From CAZUYC01 sp964624475 (GTDB lineage Bacteria; Myxococcota_A; UBA9160; SMWR01): DNA of 64,000 nt. The notes under the pieces are model-generated. The model was not told the origin of the DNA and did not search any database. It worked only from the letters and a program-made list of their open reading frames with translations. Each line of letters opens with the position of its first letter. Position 1 is the first letter of the stretch. The stretch covers positions 74,635 to 138,634 of the forward strand of contig CAZUYC010000069.1 in assembly GCA_964624475.1 (NCBI GenBank), written 5' to 3'. The position numbers and the translations under genes are program-made. Below are positions 16,767 through 26,148 of this stretch, piece after piece.

Positions 16767-17734
16767 TTCGAGGTCTCGAGGCCGAGGCGCGCCCGCATCC
16801 AGTCGACCGCCACGAAGAGCGCGAGGAGCAGCGGGTTCTGGTAGTGGCAGAAGCGCACCACCGCGTCGGGCCAGCCGCGGTCGAGCAGCCAGTTGTGCAG
16901 CGAGATCGTCCACGCCGAGGTGCTGATCAGGCACTCGCTGCGCTCGACCCGGAAGCCCGACGCCTCGAGCATGCGCCGGAGCGAAGCGCTCGAGAAGAGG
17001 TTCCAGTGCCGGGGGAAGTGGTAGTGCCCCCACCACGAGCGCCGGAAGAGCCGGTAGTCGAGCCCCGCGAGGTTCGGCGTCTCGACCACGAAGCAGCCGC
17101 CCGGCCGCAGCAGCGCGTGCACGCGGCGGCAGATCGCGACCGGGTCCTCCACGTGCTCGATCAGCTGGAGCATGATCACGGCGTCGAAGCCCGGGTCCGC
17201 CGCGTCGAAGTCCTCGACGCGACCCACGTGCGCCTCGAAGCCGCGCGCGCGGCATCCGGCCACCGCCGCCGCGTCGAGGTCGATCCCGACGAGCTCCCAC
17301 TCCGGGCCGCCGAAGTCGCGCAAGAGACCGAGGAAGCGGCCGTTGCCGCAGCCCACGTCGAGGACGCGCCGCGCGCCGGCGCCGATCGCGTCGCGATAGA
17401 GCCGTACCTTGCCGCCCTCCCAGCGCCGCCGCAGCCGGGCCACCAGCGCGTTCCCGCCGCTCGCGAACGCGTAGTAGTTCGCCGGATAGATCACCCCGAG
17501 ATCGGCGACCCGCGGGCGCGGGCAGAGGTAGACGTGCGCGCACGCGGCGCAGCGCACGAAGCGGAACTCGTTCGGGCAGGTGTCGTATTCGAAGTCGCGA
17601 CCGGTCGCGGTGGGCTCCGCCTGCGCGGCGCCGCAGAGGGCGCAGCGCGTCTCAACCAGAGACAGGGGTGTGCGCGGAGAGCTCGCGGCCGGGGTATCGG
17701 CGCTCGAAGACGCGGTGCTCGATCGGGACGCCAT
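16739..17734 (-). CDS. Zinc-ribbon class I SAM methyltransferase
   Basis: 331 residues. The N-terminal zinc ribbon has C31-x2-C34 and C62-x2-C65. The SAM-binding motif VLDVGCGNGRFLG follows, then MLQLIEHVEDP and a C-terminal membrane-proximal region. This architecture is common in methyltransferases of polysaccharide and natural-product clusters (Methyltransf_13-like N-terminus). The ATG at 17734 lies 83 bp inside the upstream desaturase gene; the first 25 residues are low-complexity, so a non-ATG start near the ribbon (17652-17660) is possible. The gene is downstream of the desaturase on the same strand and probably cotranscribed. Confidence 0.85.
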   Translation of the reverse strand: MASRSSTASSSADTPAASSPRTPLSLVETRCALCGAAQAEPTATGRDFEYDTCPNEFRFVRCAACAHVYLCPRPRVADLGVIYPANYYAFASGGNALVARLRRRWEGGKVRLYRDAIGAGARRVLDVGCGNGRFLGLLRDFGGPEWELVGIDLDAAAVAGCRARGFEAHVGRVEDFDAADPGFDAVIMLQLIEHVEDPVAICRRVHALLRPGGCFVVETPNLAGLDYRLFRRSWWGHYHFPRHWNLFSSASLRRMLEASGFRVERSECLISTSAWTISLHNWLLDRGWPDAVVRFCHYQNPLLLALFVAVDWMRARLGLETSNQRVIARRR

Positions 17735-18515
17735 GGCTCCTCAGCCACTCCAACCGCTCCCGGAAGACCGCCCGATAGCGGTGCCAGGGGAGATTCGGCC
17801 AGAGGTGGTGGATCGCGTGGTAGTTGTGGCCGAGCACGAGCGGCGTGAGCCAGGGGACGTCGACGACGCGCGTCCCCTGGAAGCGGTGGGCCGGAAGCCC
17901 CACGTGCGGCAGGTAGTTGATGTACCAGTCCATGATCAGCTTGGCGATCGCGACCGGGAGCGCCCAGAGCAGGAGCAGGTCGGCGAACGCGCCCGCGCGC
18001 CAGGCGAGGGCGTAGAGCGCCGCGACCGCGGCGACCTGGGCCAGGTCCGAAGCCTTCTCGCCCCGCGTGCGCGGGTCCCGCGCCAGGAGCTTGCGCGCGT
18101 AGCCGAGCGCGCGCGGGTAGCGCCAGAGGATCCGCCAGAAGGGGCCATCGACGTAGACGAAGTTCGGGTCGTCGCGCTCGTTCAGGCGCGCATGGTGCTG
18201 GAGGTGGATCCAGCGCTGCATGAAGTACGGCGTCATGTACGGGAACATGCCGAGGATCCCGACCGCCGTGTTGACGGAGGAGCGCCGCGAGACGTTGCGA
18301 TGCACGGCCTCGTGCCAGACCGTGAAGGCCAGGTGGACCGCCACGGTCGCTACGAGCACGTGGAGCGCGATCGGGAGCGGCCGGTGGGCGTGCAGGGCGA
18401 AGTTCCCGAGCAGGAGGGCGTACATCGCCGCGAGGGTGGCGAGGGTCCGGGCATCCGGCCCGTTCCCGCCGTTCCCGCGGCCTCTCCCCCGCGCGCTGCT
18501 TGCAGGCGTCGCCAT
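17652..18515 (-). CDS. Membrane fatty acid desaturase / hydroxylase-like enzyme
   Basis: 287 residues with four or more hydrophobic segments. The three histidine boxes of the di-iron desaturase superfamily are present: H68-EAV-H72, H104-LQ-H107-H108, and HNYHAIHH in the C-terminal half. It would use O2 to desaturate or hydroxylate an acyl chain, carotenoid or related lipid in the inner membrane. Whether it acts as an acyl-lipid desaturase or a beta-carotene-hydroxylase-like enzyme cannot be decided. A sigma70-type promoter directly abuts the start codon. It is followed by the zinc-ribbon methyltransferase with overlapping reading frames. Confidence 0.88.
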   Translation of the reverse strand: MATPASSARGRGRGNGGNGPDARTLATLAAMYALLLGNFALHAHRPLPIALHVLVATVAVHLAFTVWHEAVHRNVSRRSSVNTAVGILGMFPYMTPYFMQRWIHLQHHARLNERDDPNFVYVDGPFWRILWRYPRALGYARKLLARDPRTRGEKASDLAQVAAVAALYALAWRAGAFADLLLLWALPVAIAKLIMDWYINYLPHVGLPAHRFQGTRVVDVPWLTPLVLGHNYHAIHHLWPNLPWHRYRAVFRERLEWLRSHGVPIEHRVFERRYPGRELSAHTPVSG

Positions 18516-18522
18516 CGGGGAT

Positions 18523-18551
18523 AATCTACGAAGATCAACATGTTACGTCAA
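18523..18551 (-). promoter_or_regulatory. Sigma70-type promoter, leaderless placement
   Basis: On the minus strand TTGACG (18551-18546), a 17-nt spacer and TAGATT (18528-18523) form a near-consensus sigma70 promoter. The -10 ends 7 nt before the ATG of the desaturase gene at 18515, so transcription should begin at or beside the A of the start codon. The patch is clearly AT-richer than its surroundings. Confidence 0.65.
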
Positions 18552-18625
18552 TGCGCGGCGCCGGCGACCTCGTTCGTGGTCGCCCTCGTCTTCCAGCTCC
18601 CGTTCTACAGGCTCGCGGGCGGCCG

Positions 18626-19516
18626 ATGAGCGCCGCCGTCGCTCCCGCCTGTCCCGTCTGCGCGAGCCCGCGCGGGAAGCTGCGCTACCGGATCACGCGC
18701 TTCGAGATCCTGGACTGCCTCGATTGCGCGCTGGTCTACCTCTGGCCGCGACCGGAGCCCGACGAGATCCGCACGATGTTCGAGCAGCTCTACACCACGG
18801 GCGAAGGCTCGCTGCCGGAGCTCCGCGGCTACTACGACTTCTGCTACGAGGACGAGCCCGGGAACCCGCTGGTGCAGGGCTACGAGCGCTGGCTCGACGA
18901 GATCGAGCGCCACCGCGCACCGGGGCGCCTGCTCGACATCGGCTGCGGCACCGGCCTCTTCCTCGCGGTGGCGAGGCGCCGCGGCTGGAAGCCCTCCGGG
19001 ATCGACGCATGCGAGGTGGCCACCCGCCACGCGCGCGAGCACTTCGGCCTCGAGGTCTGGAGCGGCGAGTTCACGGATTTCGCCGCCGAGGGGCGCCGCT
19101 TCGACGCGATCACCGGCTGGGACATCATCGAGCACTCGCGCGAGCCCGTCGCGCTCCTCGGCGCCGCGCGCCGCTGCCTGGGCCCGGACGGCGTGGTCGG
19201 CCTCTCGACGCCGAACCAGCGCAGCATCCTCGACCTCGTGGCCGGGGCTCTCCATCGCCTGAGCGCTGGGCGCTTGACGGCGCCGCTCGAGAAGTTCTAC
19301 ATCGAGCAGCACTTCCTCTACTACTCGCCCGCGACGCTCGCCGACTCGCTCGCGCGCGCGGGCCTCGCCGTCGTCGCGATGCGCCGCGAGCAGACCGACC
19401 TCCGCCGGCTCACGCTCGCGCCTCCGATGCGCCTTGCGCTCCACGCCCTCTTCGCGGCGGCCCGCGTGCTCGGCCGCGAGAACCGGCTCTTCGCCGTGGC
19501 GCGCGCGGCGGGCTAG
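18626..19516 (+). CDS. Zinc-ribbon class I SAM methyltransferase
   Basis: 296 residues. The N-terminal ribbon has C9-x2-C12 and C31-x2-C34. The SAM motif LLDIGCGTGLFLAV is at about 98-111, and GWDIIEHSREP marks motif IV. It is a relative of the methyltransferase at 16.7-17.7 kb, with the same ribbon-plus-Rossmann layout. ATG 18626 is chosen because the ribbon begins there; an upstream in-frame ATG at 18500 would run through the divergent desaturase promoter. Six bases separate it from the SGNH/TPR gene, so the two form an operon. A glycan or lipid substrate is likely from context. Confidence 0.88.
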   Translation: MSAAVAPACPVCASPRGKLRYRITRFEILDCLDCALVYLWPRPEPDEIRTMFEQLYTTGEGSLPELRGYYDFCYEDEPGNPLVQGYERWLDEIERHRAPGRLLDIGCGTGLFLAVARRRGWKPSGIDACEVATRHAREHFGLEVWSGEFTDFAAEGRRFDAITGWDIIEHSREPVALLGAARRCLGPDGVVGLSTPNQRSILDLVAGALHRLSAGRLTAPLEKFYIEQHFLYYSPATLADSLARAGLAVVAMRREQTDLRRLTLAPPMRLALHALFAAARVLGRENRLFAVARAAG

Positions 19517-19522
19517 AGCCCG

Positions 19523-21112
19523 ATGGATCGGGCGAGGCGGCGGGTCCTGCTGGGCCGGGCGCTGCTCGTGACCCTGGGCCCGATCCTCGGGATGGCGCTG
19601 CTCGCCGCGCTCGAGCTCGGCCTGCGAATCGCGGGCGCCGGCGAGGGACCTCCGGGCTACGACCCGCTCTCCGGCTTCTCGAGCTCGGTCCCGCTCTTCG
19701 TCCCCGCGCCGCGCGCCGATGGAACGGCCGCGATCCGGATCTCGCCGGCGCGCCTCGGGCTCCGCGAGCACGGCGCCGCGAGCGATCCGCTGCGCGAGTT
19801 CGCGGCGCGCAAGCCGCCCGGGGGGTTCCGCGTCTTCGTCGTCGGCGAGTCCTCGGCCGCGGGCGTCCCCTACGACCCGAGCCACGCCTTCGCGGGCGTC
19901 CTGGCGCGGGCGCTGGCGCAGGCCCTGCCCCAGCGGGCGAGCGAGGTCGTCGACGCGGCGGTGAGCGGATACGGCTCGCGGCGCGAGCTCCTCGCCGTGC
20001 GCGAGATCGCCGCCTACGAGCCCGACGTGGTCGTCTTCTACGGGGGGCACAACGAGCCCTGGGAGCACGGGCGCTACGGGCGCCTGCTCGATCTCCCCCC
20101 GTGGCTCTTCCGGTCGATCGAGAGGCTCGTCGGGACGCGCACCTTCACGCTGGTATCGCGGCTGCTCGCGCGCGAGCGGCTGCGGCCCGAGCGAGCCGTG
20201 GAGCTCTTCCTCGCCGAGGACAGCGCGAAGACGCTCGAGCTCTTCGCGCTCGCCGGCGCGCGCAGGGACGGGCAGCAGCAGGGAGGCGAAGCGGAAGCCC
20301 TGCGTTGGTTCGCCGCCAACCTGGAGCAGATCGCCGACGCGGCCGAGGCGGCGGGGGCGCGCCTCGTACTCGTGACCCTCGGGCAGGATCTGCGCGACTG
20401 GGCGCCAGGGGCCTCCGCCCACCGCCCCGATCTCACCGCCGCCGAGCTCGAGCGCTGGAGCCAGCAGGTCGAAGCGGGTCGGCAGTCGCAGCGGCGCGGC
20501 GACTGCGAAGCGGCGCTCCGCAGCTGGCGACGGGCTCTCGAGATCGACGCCGGCTACGCGGAGCTCCACTATCAGATCGCCCGCTGCGCGCGCCGCCTCG
20601 GGCGGCGCGCCGACGCCCGGACCCACTTCGTGCTCGCGAGCGACCTCGACCGCGTTCCGCTCGGCGCTCCGAGCCACTACAACCGGCTGCTGCGAGAGCT
20701 CGCAGAGCGGCGGGGAGCGATCCTGGTCGACGCGGCGGCGGCGCTCGAGGCCGCCTCGTCGGGCGGCGTCCCGGGCCGCGAGCTCTTCGTCGACTTCGCG
20801 CATCCCAACCTGCGCGGCCACCAGATCATCGGCGACGCGGTCGCCCGGGCGCTGCGCGATCACGGCCTGCCGCGACCCGCCGCAGAGTGGGGCGAGCTGC
20901 CGCTGCCCCTTTCCCCGGAGGAGATCCTGGCATCCCGCCCCGACTACCGGCTGCGCGAGGCAGAGCTCGAGCTCATCTGTTGCCTGCTCGTCGAGCGCGA
21001 GAGCTGCGTGGGATCCGCCGCAAAGCGGGTGCTCGAGATCGATCCGCGCAACCCGACCGCCTCGCACGCGCTCGCGTGGCTGCGATCCTCGCGGCGCCGA
21101 GCCCCGCGCTGA
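19523..21112 (+). CDS. Membrane-anchored SGNH hydrolase with TPR-like insert
   Basis: 529 residues. One N-terminal transmembrane anchor is followed by an SGNH/GDSL-type catalytic domain: VVGESSAAG (nucleophile Ser block), YGGHNE (Asn block) and VDFAHPNLRGH (Asp/His block). Between the last two blocks (about 315-380) sits a TPR-like stretch, GDCEAALRSWRRALEIDAGYAELHY, shown here only for its first 20 residues: GDCEAALRSWRRALEIDAGY. Such proteins are often O-acetyl esterases or acyltransferase-like enzymes on extracellular glycans; the specific reaction is not determinable. It follows the zinc-ribbon methyltransferase with a 6-nt gap and ends just before the convergent GT-C pair. Confidence 0.85.
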   Translation: MDRARRRVLLGRALLVTLGPILGMALLAALELGLRIAGAGEGPPGYDPLSGFSSSVPLFVPAPRADGTAAIRISPARLGLREHGAASDPLREFAARKPPGGFRVFVVGESSAAGVPYDPSHAFAGVLARALAQALPQRASEVVDAAVSGYGSRRELLAVREIAAYEPDVVVFYGGHNEPWEHGRYGRLLDLPPWLFRSIERLVGTRTFTLVSRLLARERLRPERAVELFLAEDSAKTLELFALAGARRDGQQQGGEAEALRWFAANLEQIADAAEAAGARLVLVTLGQDLRDWAPGASAHRPDLTAAELERWSQQVEAGRQSQRRGDCEAALRSWRRALEIDAGYAELHYQIARCARRLGRRADARTHFVLASDLDRVPLGAPSHYNRLLRELAERRGAILVDAAAALEAASSGGVPGRELFVDFAHPNLRGHQIIGDAVARALRDHGLPRPAAEWGELPLPLSPEEILASRPDYRLREAELELICCLLVERESCVGSAAKRVLEIDPRNPTASHALAWLRSSRRRAPR

Positions 21113-21119
21113 CCCCGGC

Positions 21120-23450
21120 TCAGCGCGGGGCGGCGCAGGCATAGCTCGAGACCTCGGGCGCGCCGGCGAGCCAGCCGGCGTAGAGGGCGAGGCGCGCGCG
21201 CTCGCCCCGCGGCGGAGGCACGAAGCCCAGCACCTCGACCTCGCGCTCGACGGGGTCGATCGGGAGCGGGCGCAGCTCGGCGCCCACGCGCTGCACGAGG
21301 TCGAGGCAGAGGCGCAAGCGCCCCACGCGCGCGGGGGGCACGACGAGCGGGGTCGCGCGCAGCGTTCGCCCGGCGGGGATGTCGACGTCGAGGGGCGCGG
21401 TGCCCCCGCCGACGAACGAGCCGCTGGCGTCGGCGAACGCGTAGCGCAGCAGCACGAGGCCGTCCGTCAGCGGGTCGAAGCCCGGCCACTCGCGCGCGCT
21501 CGCGTTCTCGATTGCCACCTCCAGCGCCAGCGGGAGGGGGGCGCCTCTCACGCGGAAGGGCTCGAGCGCGCCCCCCAGCGCGAGACCCCCGGCCGGCGCT
21601 TCGAGGGCAAGCGGCGCACGGGGGATGCCGCCGAGCGTCCGGTCGGGCGCGGGGTCCGCGACGGCGGCCGCGAGCGCCCCCGTGTCGGGACCCGCCGGCA
21701 GCTCCAGGATCGTCGTCCGGCCGTCGGACCAGGCCCGCCGCAGGCGGCCCTCCACCTCCGCGACCCCCCACGCGCGCCGCGCCTCGGGCGCGAGGCGCTC
21801 GCGGTGCAGCACGATCCAGCGCAGGCCGGAGAGGCGCGCGAGCTCCGCGAGCGCCGCCTCGCCGGGGAGGGCCCGCGCGACGCGGAGCAGCAGGTCGTAG
21901 CTCGGCGGCGGGTACGCCGTGAAGCCGTTCAGGATCGGCCGCCAGTGGAGCGTGCTCGCGAGCTGGCTCAGGCTCTCGCTCGCGACGAGGTGCGGGGCGC
22001 CCGTTCCCCACGGCACCTCGAGCACGGGCCCGGGCGGAAGCGCCGAGAGCTGCGCGTAGGCCGCGAGCGTGCGCTCCGCATCCGGCCAGGCGGTCTCCGC
22101 GCCGACCGGACGCGGGCGCAGGTCGAGGGCGAGGAGCGCCAGGGCGGGGAGGGCCACGACGGCGCGACCGGCGCGCGCTCCGAGCCGGGCGCGGGCGACG
22201 TCCTCGACGCGCGCGAGGCCGACGCTCGCGAGGACCGGGAGCGCGAGCGAGATCGGGATCGCCCAGCGCAGCGGTGCGCGCAGGCTCGCGAAGCCGGGAA
22301 GGACCCGCGCCGCGAAGCCCGCCGGCAGCTCGATCGAGGCGCCGCCGCCGACGTGGAGCTCGTTGCCGAGCATCAGGAGGGCACATGCGGCGCAGATGCA
22401 GAGCAGCGAGAAGCAGGCCACGCGCTGCCGCCGCCGGAGCGGATCGGCCGCGCGGCGGGTCGCGGACGCGATCGCAAACGCGAGGGCGACCAGCGCGAGA
22501 ACGGCGAGCGTCGCGGGGATCGAGTAGCCGAGCCCGAGCGCGTCGTCGCCGTGCGAGCCCGGCGCGATGCGCGGCGCGAGGGCGCGCCACGCCTCGGCGG
22601 CGAAGGCCGTACCGACCTCCGAGCGCTGCCATGCGGCCTCGGCAACGGCCGGGATCTCGCCGCGACGCTCCCGCGCGAGGTACGGGAGCGAGACGGCGGC
22701 GAGGAGCGCGTAGGCAGGCAGCGCGGCGAGGGCGACGTGCGCAAGCCCGCGCAGCCGGACGGCCCGCTGCACGGCCGCGGCGATCCCGAGAACCCCGAGG
22801 GAGACCGTCGCCAGGTAGGCGACGTAGTACGAGGACAGGAGCTCGAGCGCGAGGATCGCGGCGAAGAGCCACGCCTCGCCACGCCGGGCTTCGCAGCCCA
22901 GCAGGCGCATCGCCAGCAGCCAGAGCAGCGGAATCCAGTGCGCCGCGAGCAGCTGCACGTGCATCAGCTCGAGGTGGCGCCAGGGCATGGCGATCGCCGC
23001 CGCGCCCGCCGCGATCGCGATCCAGGCCGGGCCTACGAGCCAACGCACGAGGGCGAAGGTCGAGAGCCCGAGCAGCCACGCCGAGAGCGCGAGCGCCAGC
23101 TGGTGGATCGCCACCGCGCTCGCGGTGAACGCTCGCGCGGGGAGCATCTGGACCGCGAGCCCGATCATGTGCTCGGAACCGGCGAGGACGCGACGCGCGG
23201 GATGGAAGGCGTTCGCGTCGAAGAGCCCGGTCGGATCCTCGAGCAGGCTGCGCTGGACCCAGGCCAGGACCCAGGCATTGAGGCGCGTGTCGTTGCGCGC
23301 GAGGGGCGCGAAGTCGGCGTAGACGCCGGCGTGGTCGACGAAACAGGCGTCCGCACAGCCGAGGGGTGCGCGGAGCTGCCACGCGACCAGGGCGGCGTAG
23401 ACGATCGCGGCAACGGCCAGCGCGCGCGGGGTCGGGCGCATCCGCGTCAC
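21120..23450 (-). CDS. Large polytopic GT-C / YfhO-like membrane protein
   Basis: 776 residues. Residues 1 to about 440 hold roughly a dozen hydrophobic helices, and the C-terminal third is soluble and beta-rich (periplasmic by topology). An acidic DHAGVYADFAPL segment follows the first helix, as in GT-C proteins. GMPWRH-like and FHPARRVLAGSEH segments occur in the loop region. No characterised subfamily is recognisable. It lies 9 bp downstream of another GT-C-like gene on the same strand, so the two are one transcription unit. A role in transferring or exporting a polyprenyl-linked sugar is inferred from fold and context. Confidence 0.8.
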   Translation of the reverse strand: MTRMRPTPRALAVAAIVYAALVAWQLRAPLGCADACFVDHAGVYADFAPLARNDTRLNAWVLAWVQRSLLEDPTGLFDANAFHPARRVLAGSEHMIGLAVQMLPARAFTASAVAIHQLALALSAWLLGLSTFALVRWLVGPAWIAIAAGAAAIAMPWRHLELMHVQLLAAHWIPLLWLLAMRLLGCEARRGEAWLFAAILALELLSSYYVAYLATVSLGVLGIAAAVQRAVRLRGLAHVALAALPAYALLAAVSLPYLARERRGEIPAVAEAAWQRSEVGTAFAAEAWRALAPRIAPGSHGDDALGLGYSIPATLAVLALVALAFAIASATRRAADPLRRRQRVACFSLLCICAACALLMLGNELHVGGGASIELPAGFAARVLPGFASLRAPLRWAIPISLALPVLASVGLARVEDVARARLGARAGRAVVALPALALLALDLRPRPVGAETAWPDAERTLAAYAQLSALPPGPVLEVPWGTGAPHLVASESLSQLASTLHWRPILNGFTAYPPPSYDLLLRVARALPGEAALAELARLSGLRWIVLHRERLAPEARRAWGVAEVEGRLRRAWSDGRTTILELPAGPDTGALAAAVADPAPDRTLGGIPRAPLALEAPAGGLALGGALEPFRVRGAPLPLALEVAIENASAREWPGFDPLTDGLVLLRYAFADASGSFVGGGTAPLDVDIPAGRTLRATPLVVPPARVGRLRLCLDLVQRVGAELRPLPIDPVEREVEVLGFVPPPRGERARLALYAGWLAGAPEVSSYACAAPR

Positions 23451-23459
23451 GCGAACCCG

Positions 23460-24893
23460 CTAGAGCCAGGGCGCGAGGCGCTCCGGGGGCGGCGTCCCGG
23501 CCTTGCGCAGATCGTAGTCGAAGCCGCGGAAGCCGAAGGGGCCCGCCTCACGCGGCGTGCCGGCGGCGATCCATAGGAAGGGAATCCCGAAGAAGAGGAG
23601 CTGGAATCCGATGCAGGCCGCGGCGAGTCCGGGTGTGTGGACGCTGCGGAGCTCGGAGGCGACCCGGACCGCGAGGCAGGCGAGGACGAGCGCAGTCGCC
23701 GAGAACAGGTCCCAGTCCCACGGACCCCAGAAGGGCCGGAGCGCGAGCGTGTAGGCGACGAGCGGGAGCGCCGCGCTCGCGAGCAAGCGCGGCTGCGCAC
23801 CGGCGAGGAATGCGCGCGGCCGGCGTGCGAGGAGCCAGGCGAGGAGCGGGAGCAGGCCGGGGACGAGGAGCGCAAAGGCATTCAAGAGATACTTGAGGTG
23901 TGCGGGGCCAAGCAGCACCACATCCGTGCCGATGCTCGGCGCCCCGCCCCAGCCGCGCACCCACCAGCGGGTCGCGCCGGGCTCGCCGCTCTGGCCGAGG
24001 ATCTCCAGCGCGCGGCGCAGCGCCTGCGCGAGGGAGGTCGTTCCCGCGCCGGCCGCCTGGGAGGCGAGGAAGAGCGCGAGCGGCGCCCCCGCGAGCGCCG
24101 CCAGAGCCAACCCCTCCTGCCCCTTCCGGGCGCGCGAGGCTCCCGGCCGGCGCAGGACCGGAACCAGGAGCAGGCTCGGCAGCAGCAGCAGCGCCGCCGC
24201 GTGGAGCCAGATCGCGACGCCGAGGCAGAGCGCCGGCGCGGTGCTGCTCCCCGCGCCGCGCGCCGCGCGCAGCGCCGTCCAGAGATACGCGAGGATCGCG
24301 GCGAGCAGCGGCGCGTAGACCTCGACGCGGCCCGCGAAGACCCGCGCGAGACCGCCCGAGAGCACGAAGAGCGCCACGGCCGCGGCCGACCCTCCCGGCG
24401 CGAGCTCGCGCCCGACGCGCAAGAGGAGAAAGATCGCCACCCCGCCGCTGGCGCACGAGAGCATGCGCATCGACTCCACGGGCCGCAGGCCGAGCTCCCG
24501 ACCGAGCTCGAGGCAGGAGCGCAGCAGGAAGGTGGCGCCGACCTCGGGGAAGACGAAGGCGTGCCCGGCGTGCGCCGCGGCGACCAGCACGGCGGAGTCG
24601 CCGCCGAGCGTGCGCTCGCGAAGCGCCCAGAGCCCGAGCGCCAGCGCGGCCGCGCTCGCCGCGTCGACCCCGACTCCTCCCCCGAGCCGGCGCCCCGCGG
24701 CCGCGAAGCCCGCGACGACGCCCGCGCGGACGCGCGCCGCGCAGAGCAGGAGCGAGCCGGCTCCGAGCAGCCACGGCGCCCAGCAGGGGAGATACGACCA
24801 CAGGTTGAAGGCCCAGGCGTGGCGCGCGAACGGGAGCCAGCCGAGCTGCGCCGCCGCGAGCAGGCACCACGCGGCGAAGAGCCCGAGCGACAT
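23460..24893 (-). CDS. Polytopic GT-C-like membrane protein
   Basis: 477 residues with ten or more hydrophobic helices. After the first helices, LGGDSAVLVAAAHAGHAFVFPEVGA places an acidic residue in the first large loop (segment given in part: LGGDSAVLVAA), as in GT-C enzymes. The family beyond that is not recognised. TAGGCT on the minus strand (24906-24901) lies 7 nt before the ATG, another possible leaderless promoter. It is the first gene of a two-gene unit with the 776-residue protein. Confidence 0.78.
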   Translation of the reverse strand: MSLGLFAAWCLLAAAQLGWLPFARHAWAFNLWSYLPCWAPWLLGAGSLLLCAARVRAGVVAGFAAAGRRLGGGVGVDAASAAALALGLWALRERTLGGDSAVLVAAAHAGHAFVFPEVGATFLLRSCLELGRELGLRPVESMRMLSCASGGVAIFLLLRVGRELAPGGSAAAVALFVLSGGLARVFAGRVEVYAPLLAAILAYLWTALRAARGAGSSTAPALCLGVAIWLHAAALLLLPSLLLVPVLRRPGASRARKGQEGLALAALAGAPLALFLASQAAGAGTTSLAQALRRALEILGQSGEPGATRWWVRGWGGAPSIGTDVVLLGPAHLKYLLNAFALLVPGLLPLLAWLLARRPRAFLAGAQPRLLASAALPLVAYTLALRPFWGPWDWDLFSATALVLACLAVRVASELRSVHTPGLAAACIGFQLLFFGIPFLWIAAGTPREAGPFGFRGFDYDLRKAGTPPPERLAPWL

Positions 24894-25014
24894 CGGCGCG
24901 AGCCTACGCGCCCAGCCCGAGCGCGTCCAGCAGCGCAGGAAGCTCGCGGGGTCGTCTCACGGCCTCGGCTATCGTCGGCGCTTGCGACGAGGAGCCCCGG
25001 CGCGCTCGACTTCG

Positions 25015-26148
25015 ATGGACGCGGAGGCCCGCTCGTCGCGCATCCCGCGACTCGCCCTGGCCGCTCTCGGGATCGCCGTCGGCCTGCTCGCCGGGGAGGG
25101 CGCCCTCCGCCTCGCCGGCTCGGGGCGCGAGGCGGGAACGCTGCGCTCCCTCCACGAGCCCCGGCCGGACCGCCCCTGGCTCTACGGCCTTCGCGCGGGC
25201 GCCGACCTGCGCCTCGATGCCACGCGGAGCGTCCGCTACCGCATCAACGCGGACGGCTTCCGCGACCGGCCGCGCGCGAGGATCCCCCCGCACGGCGCGT
25301 GGCGCGCCGTGGTGCTCGGCGACTCCGTGGCCTTCGGCTACGGCGTCGAGCAGGAGGCCACCTTCCCGGCGCGGCTCGAGCGGCTGCTCTCGCGCGGCGC
25401 GCCCGCGGAGGTGCTGAACCTGGCCGTGAACGGCTACAACCCGTACAACGAGGCCCGGCTGCTCGAAGGCGTGGGGCTCGCCTACGCGCCTCGGCTCGTT
25501 CTCGCGCAGTTCTGTGTCAACGATCTGAACGATCCCACGCTCCACTTCGATGCGCAGACGCGGCTGGAGCTCGGCGCGATCCCCGACGCGGCCTACCCGG
25601 ACCCGGCGGCGCGCCGCCCGCCGGCCCGCTGGCCGGCGCGGATCTGCCGGGCCTCGCGGCTCTGCGCACGCCTCGTCGCCCTCCTGCCGTCGGCCGACCG
25701 TTCGCAGCGCGAGCTGCTCGCCTCCGTCGCCCCGCCGGCACGGCTCGGGCCTGCGGATCGGGAGTGGCTGCGCGCACGCTATGGCGAGATGGCGGCCGCG
25801 GCGGCGGGCGCCGCGGCGGAGTTCGCGCTCGTCGTCTTTCCCCACCGCGCGCAGCTCGACCCGGCGGCCGGCCCGGGCGTCGAGCGCGATCTCGTCGAGC
25901 TCGGCCGCGAGGCCGGCTGGCCCGTGCTGGATCTGCTGCCCGAGCTCCGCGCGGCCGCCGGCGGCGGCGGCGCCCCGCTCTTCCTCGATGCCTGGCACCC
26001 GAGCGCAGAGGGGCATCGCGTCGCCGCCGAGTCGATCGCGGCGCGGCTCCTCGATCTCGGACTCGCGCCGCGCGCGCCCGCGGGTCAGCGCGGGGTCGGC
26101 GCCGCCGAGCCGCCGGCGAGCCTCCGCTCCACCGCCCCGCGCTCGTAG
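25015..26148 (+). CDS. Membrane-anchored SGNH/GDSL hydrolase
   Basis: 377 residues. One N-terminal hydrophobic anchor (about 13-30) precedes an SGNH domain: VVLGDSVAFGYGV (block I Ser), VNGYNPYNEARL, FCVNDLNDP (block III Asn) and FLDAWHPSAEGH (block V Asp/His). It is probably an esterase or acyl-modifying enzyme on the periplasmic side. Start ATG 25015 is selected because the signal anchor begins there. A -10-like TATCGT lies about 40 nt upstream. The 3' end overlaps the convergent spermidine-synthase-like gene by 64 bp. Confidence 0.87.
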   Translation: MDAEARSSRIPRLALAALGIAVGLLAGEGALRLAGSGREAGTLRSLHEPRPDRPWLYGLRAGADLRLDATRSVRYRINADGFRDRPRARIPPHGAWRAVVLGDSVAFGYGVEQEATFPARLERLLSRGAPAEVLNLAVNGYNPYNEARLLEGVGLAYAPRLVLAQFCVNDLNDPTLHFDAQTRLELGAIPDAAYPDPAARRPPARWPARICRASRLCARLVALLPSADRSQRELLASVAPPARLGPADREWLRARYGEMAAAAAGAAAEFALVVFPHRAQLDPAAGPGVERDLVELGREAGWPVLDLLPELRAAAGGGGAPLFLDAWHPSAEGHRVAAESIAARLLDLGLAPRAPAGQRGVGAAEPPASLRSTAPRS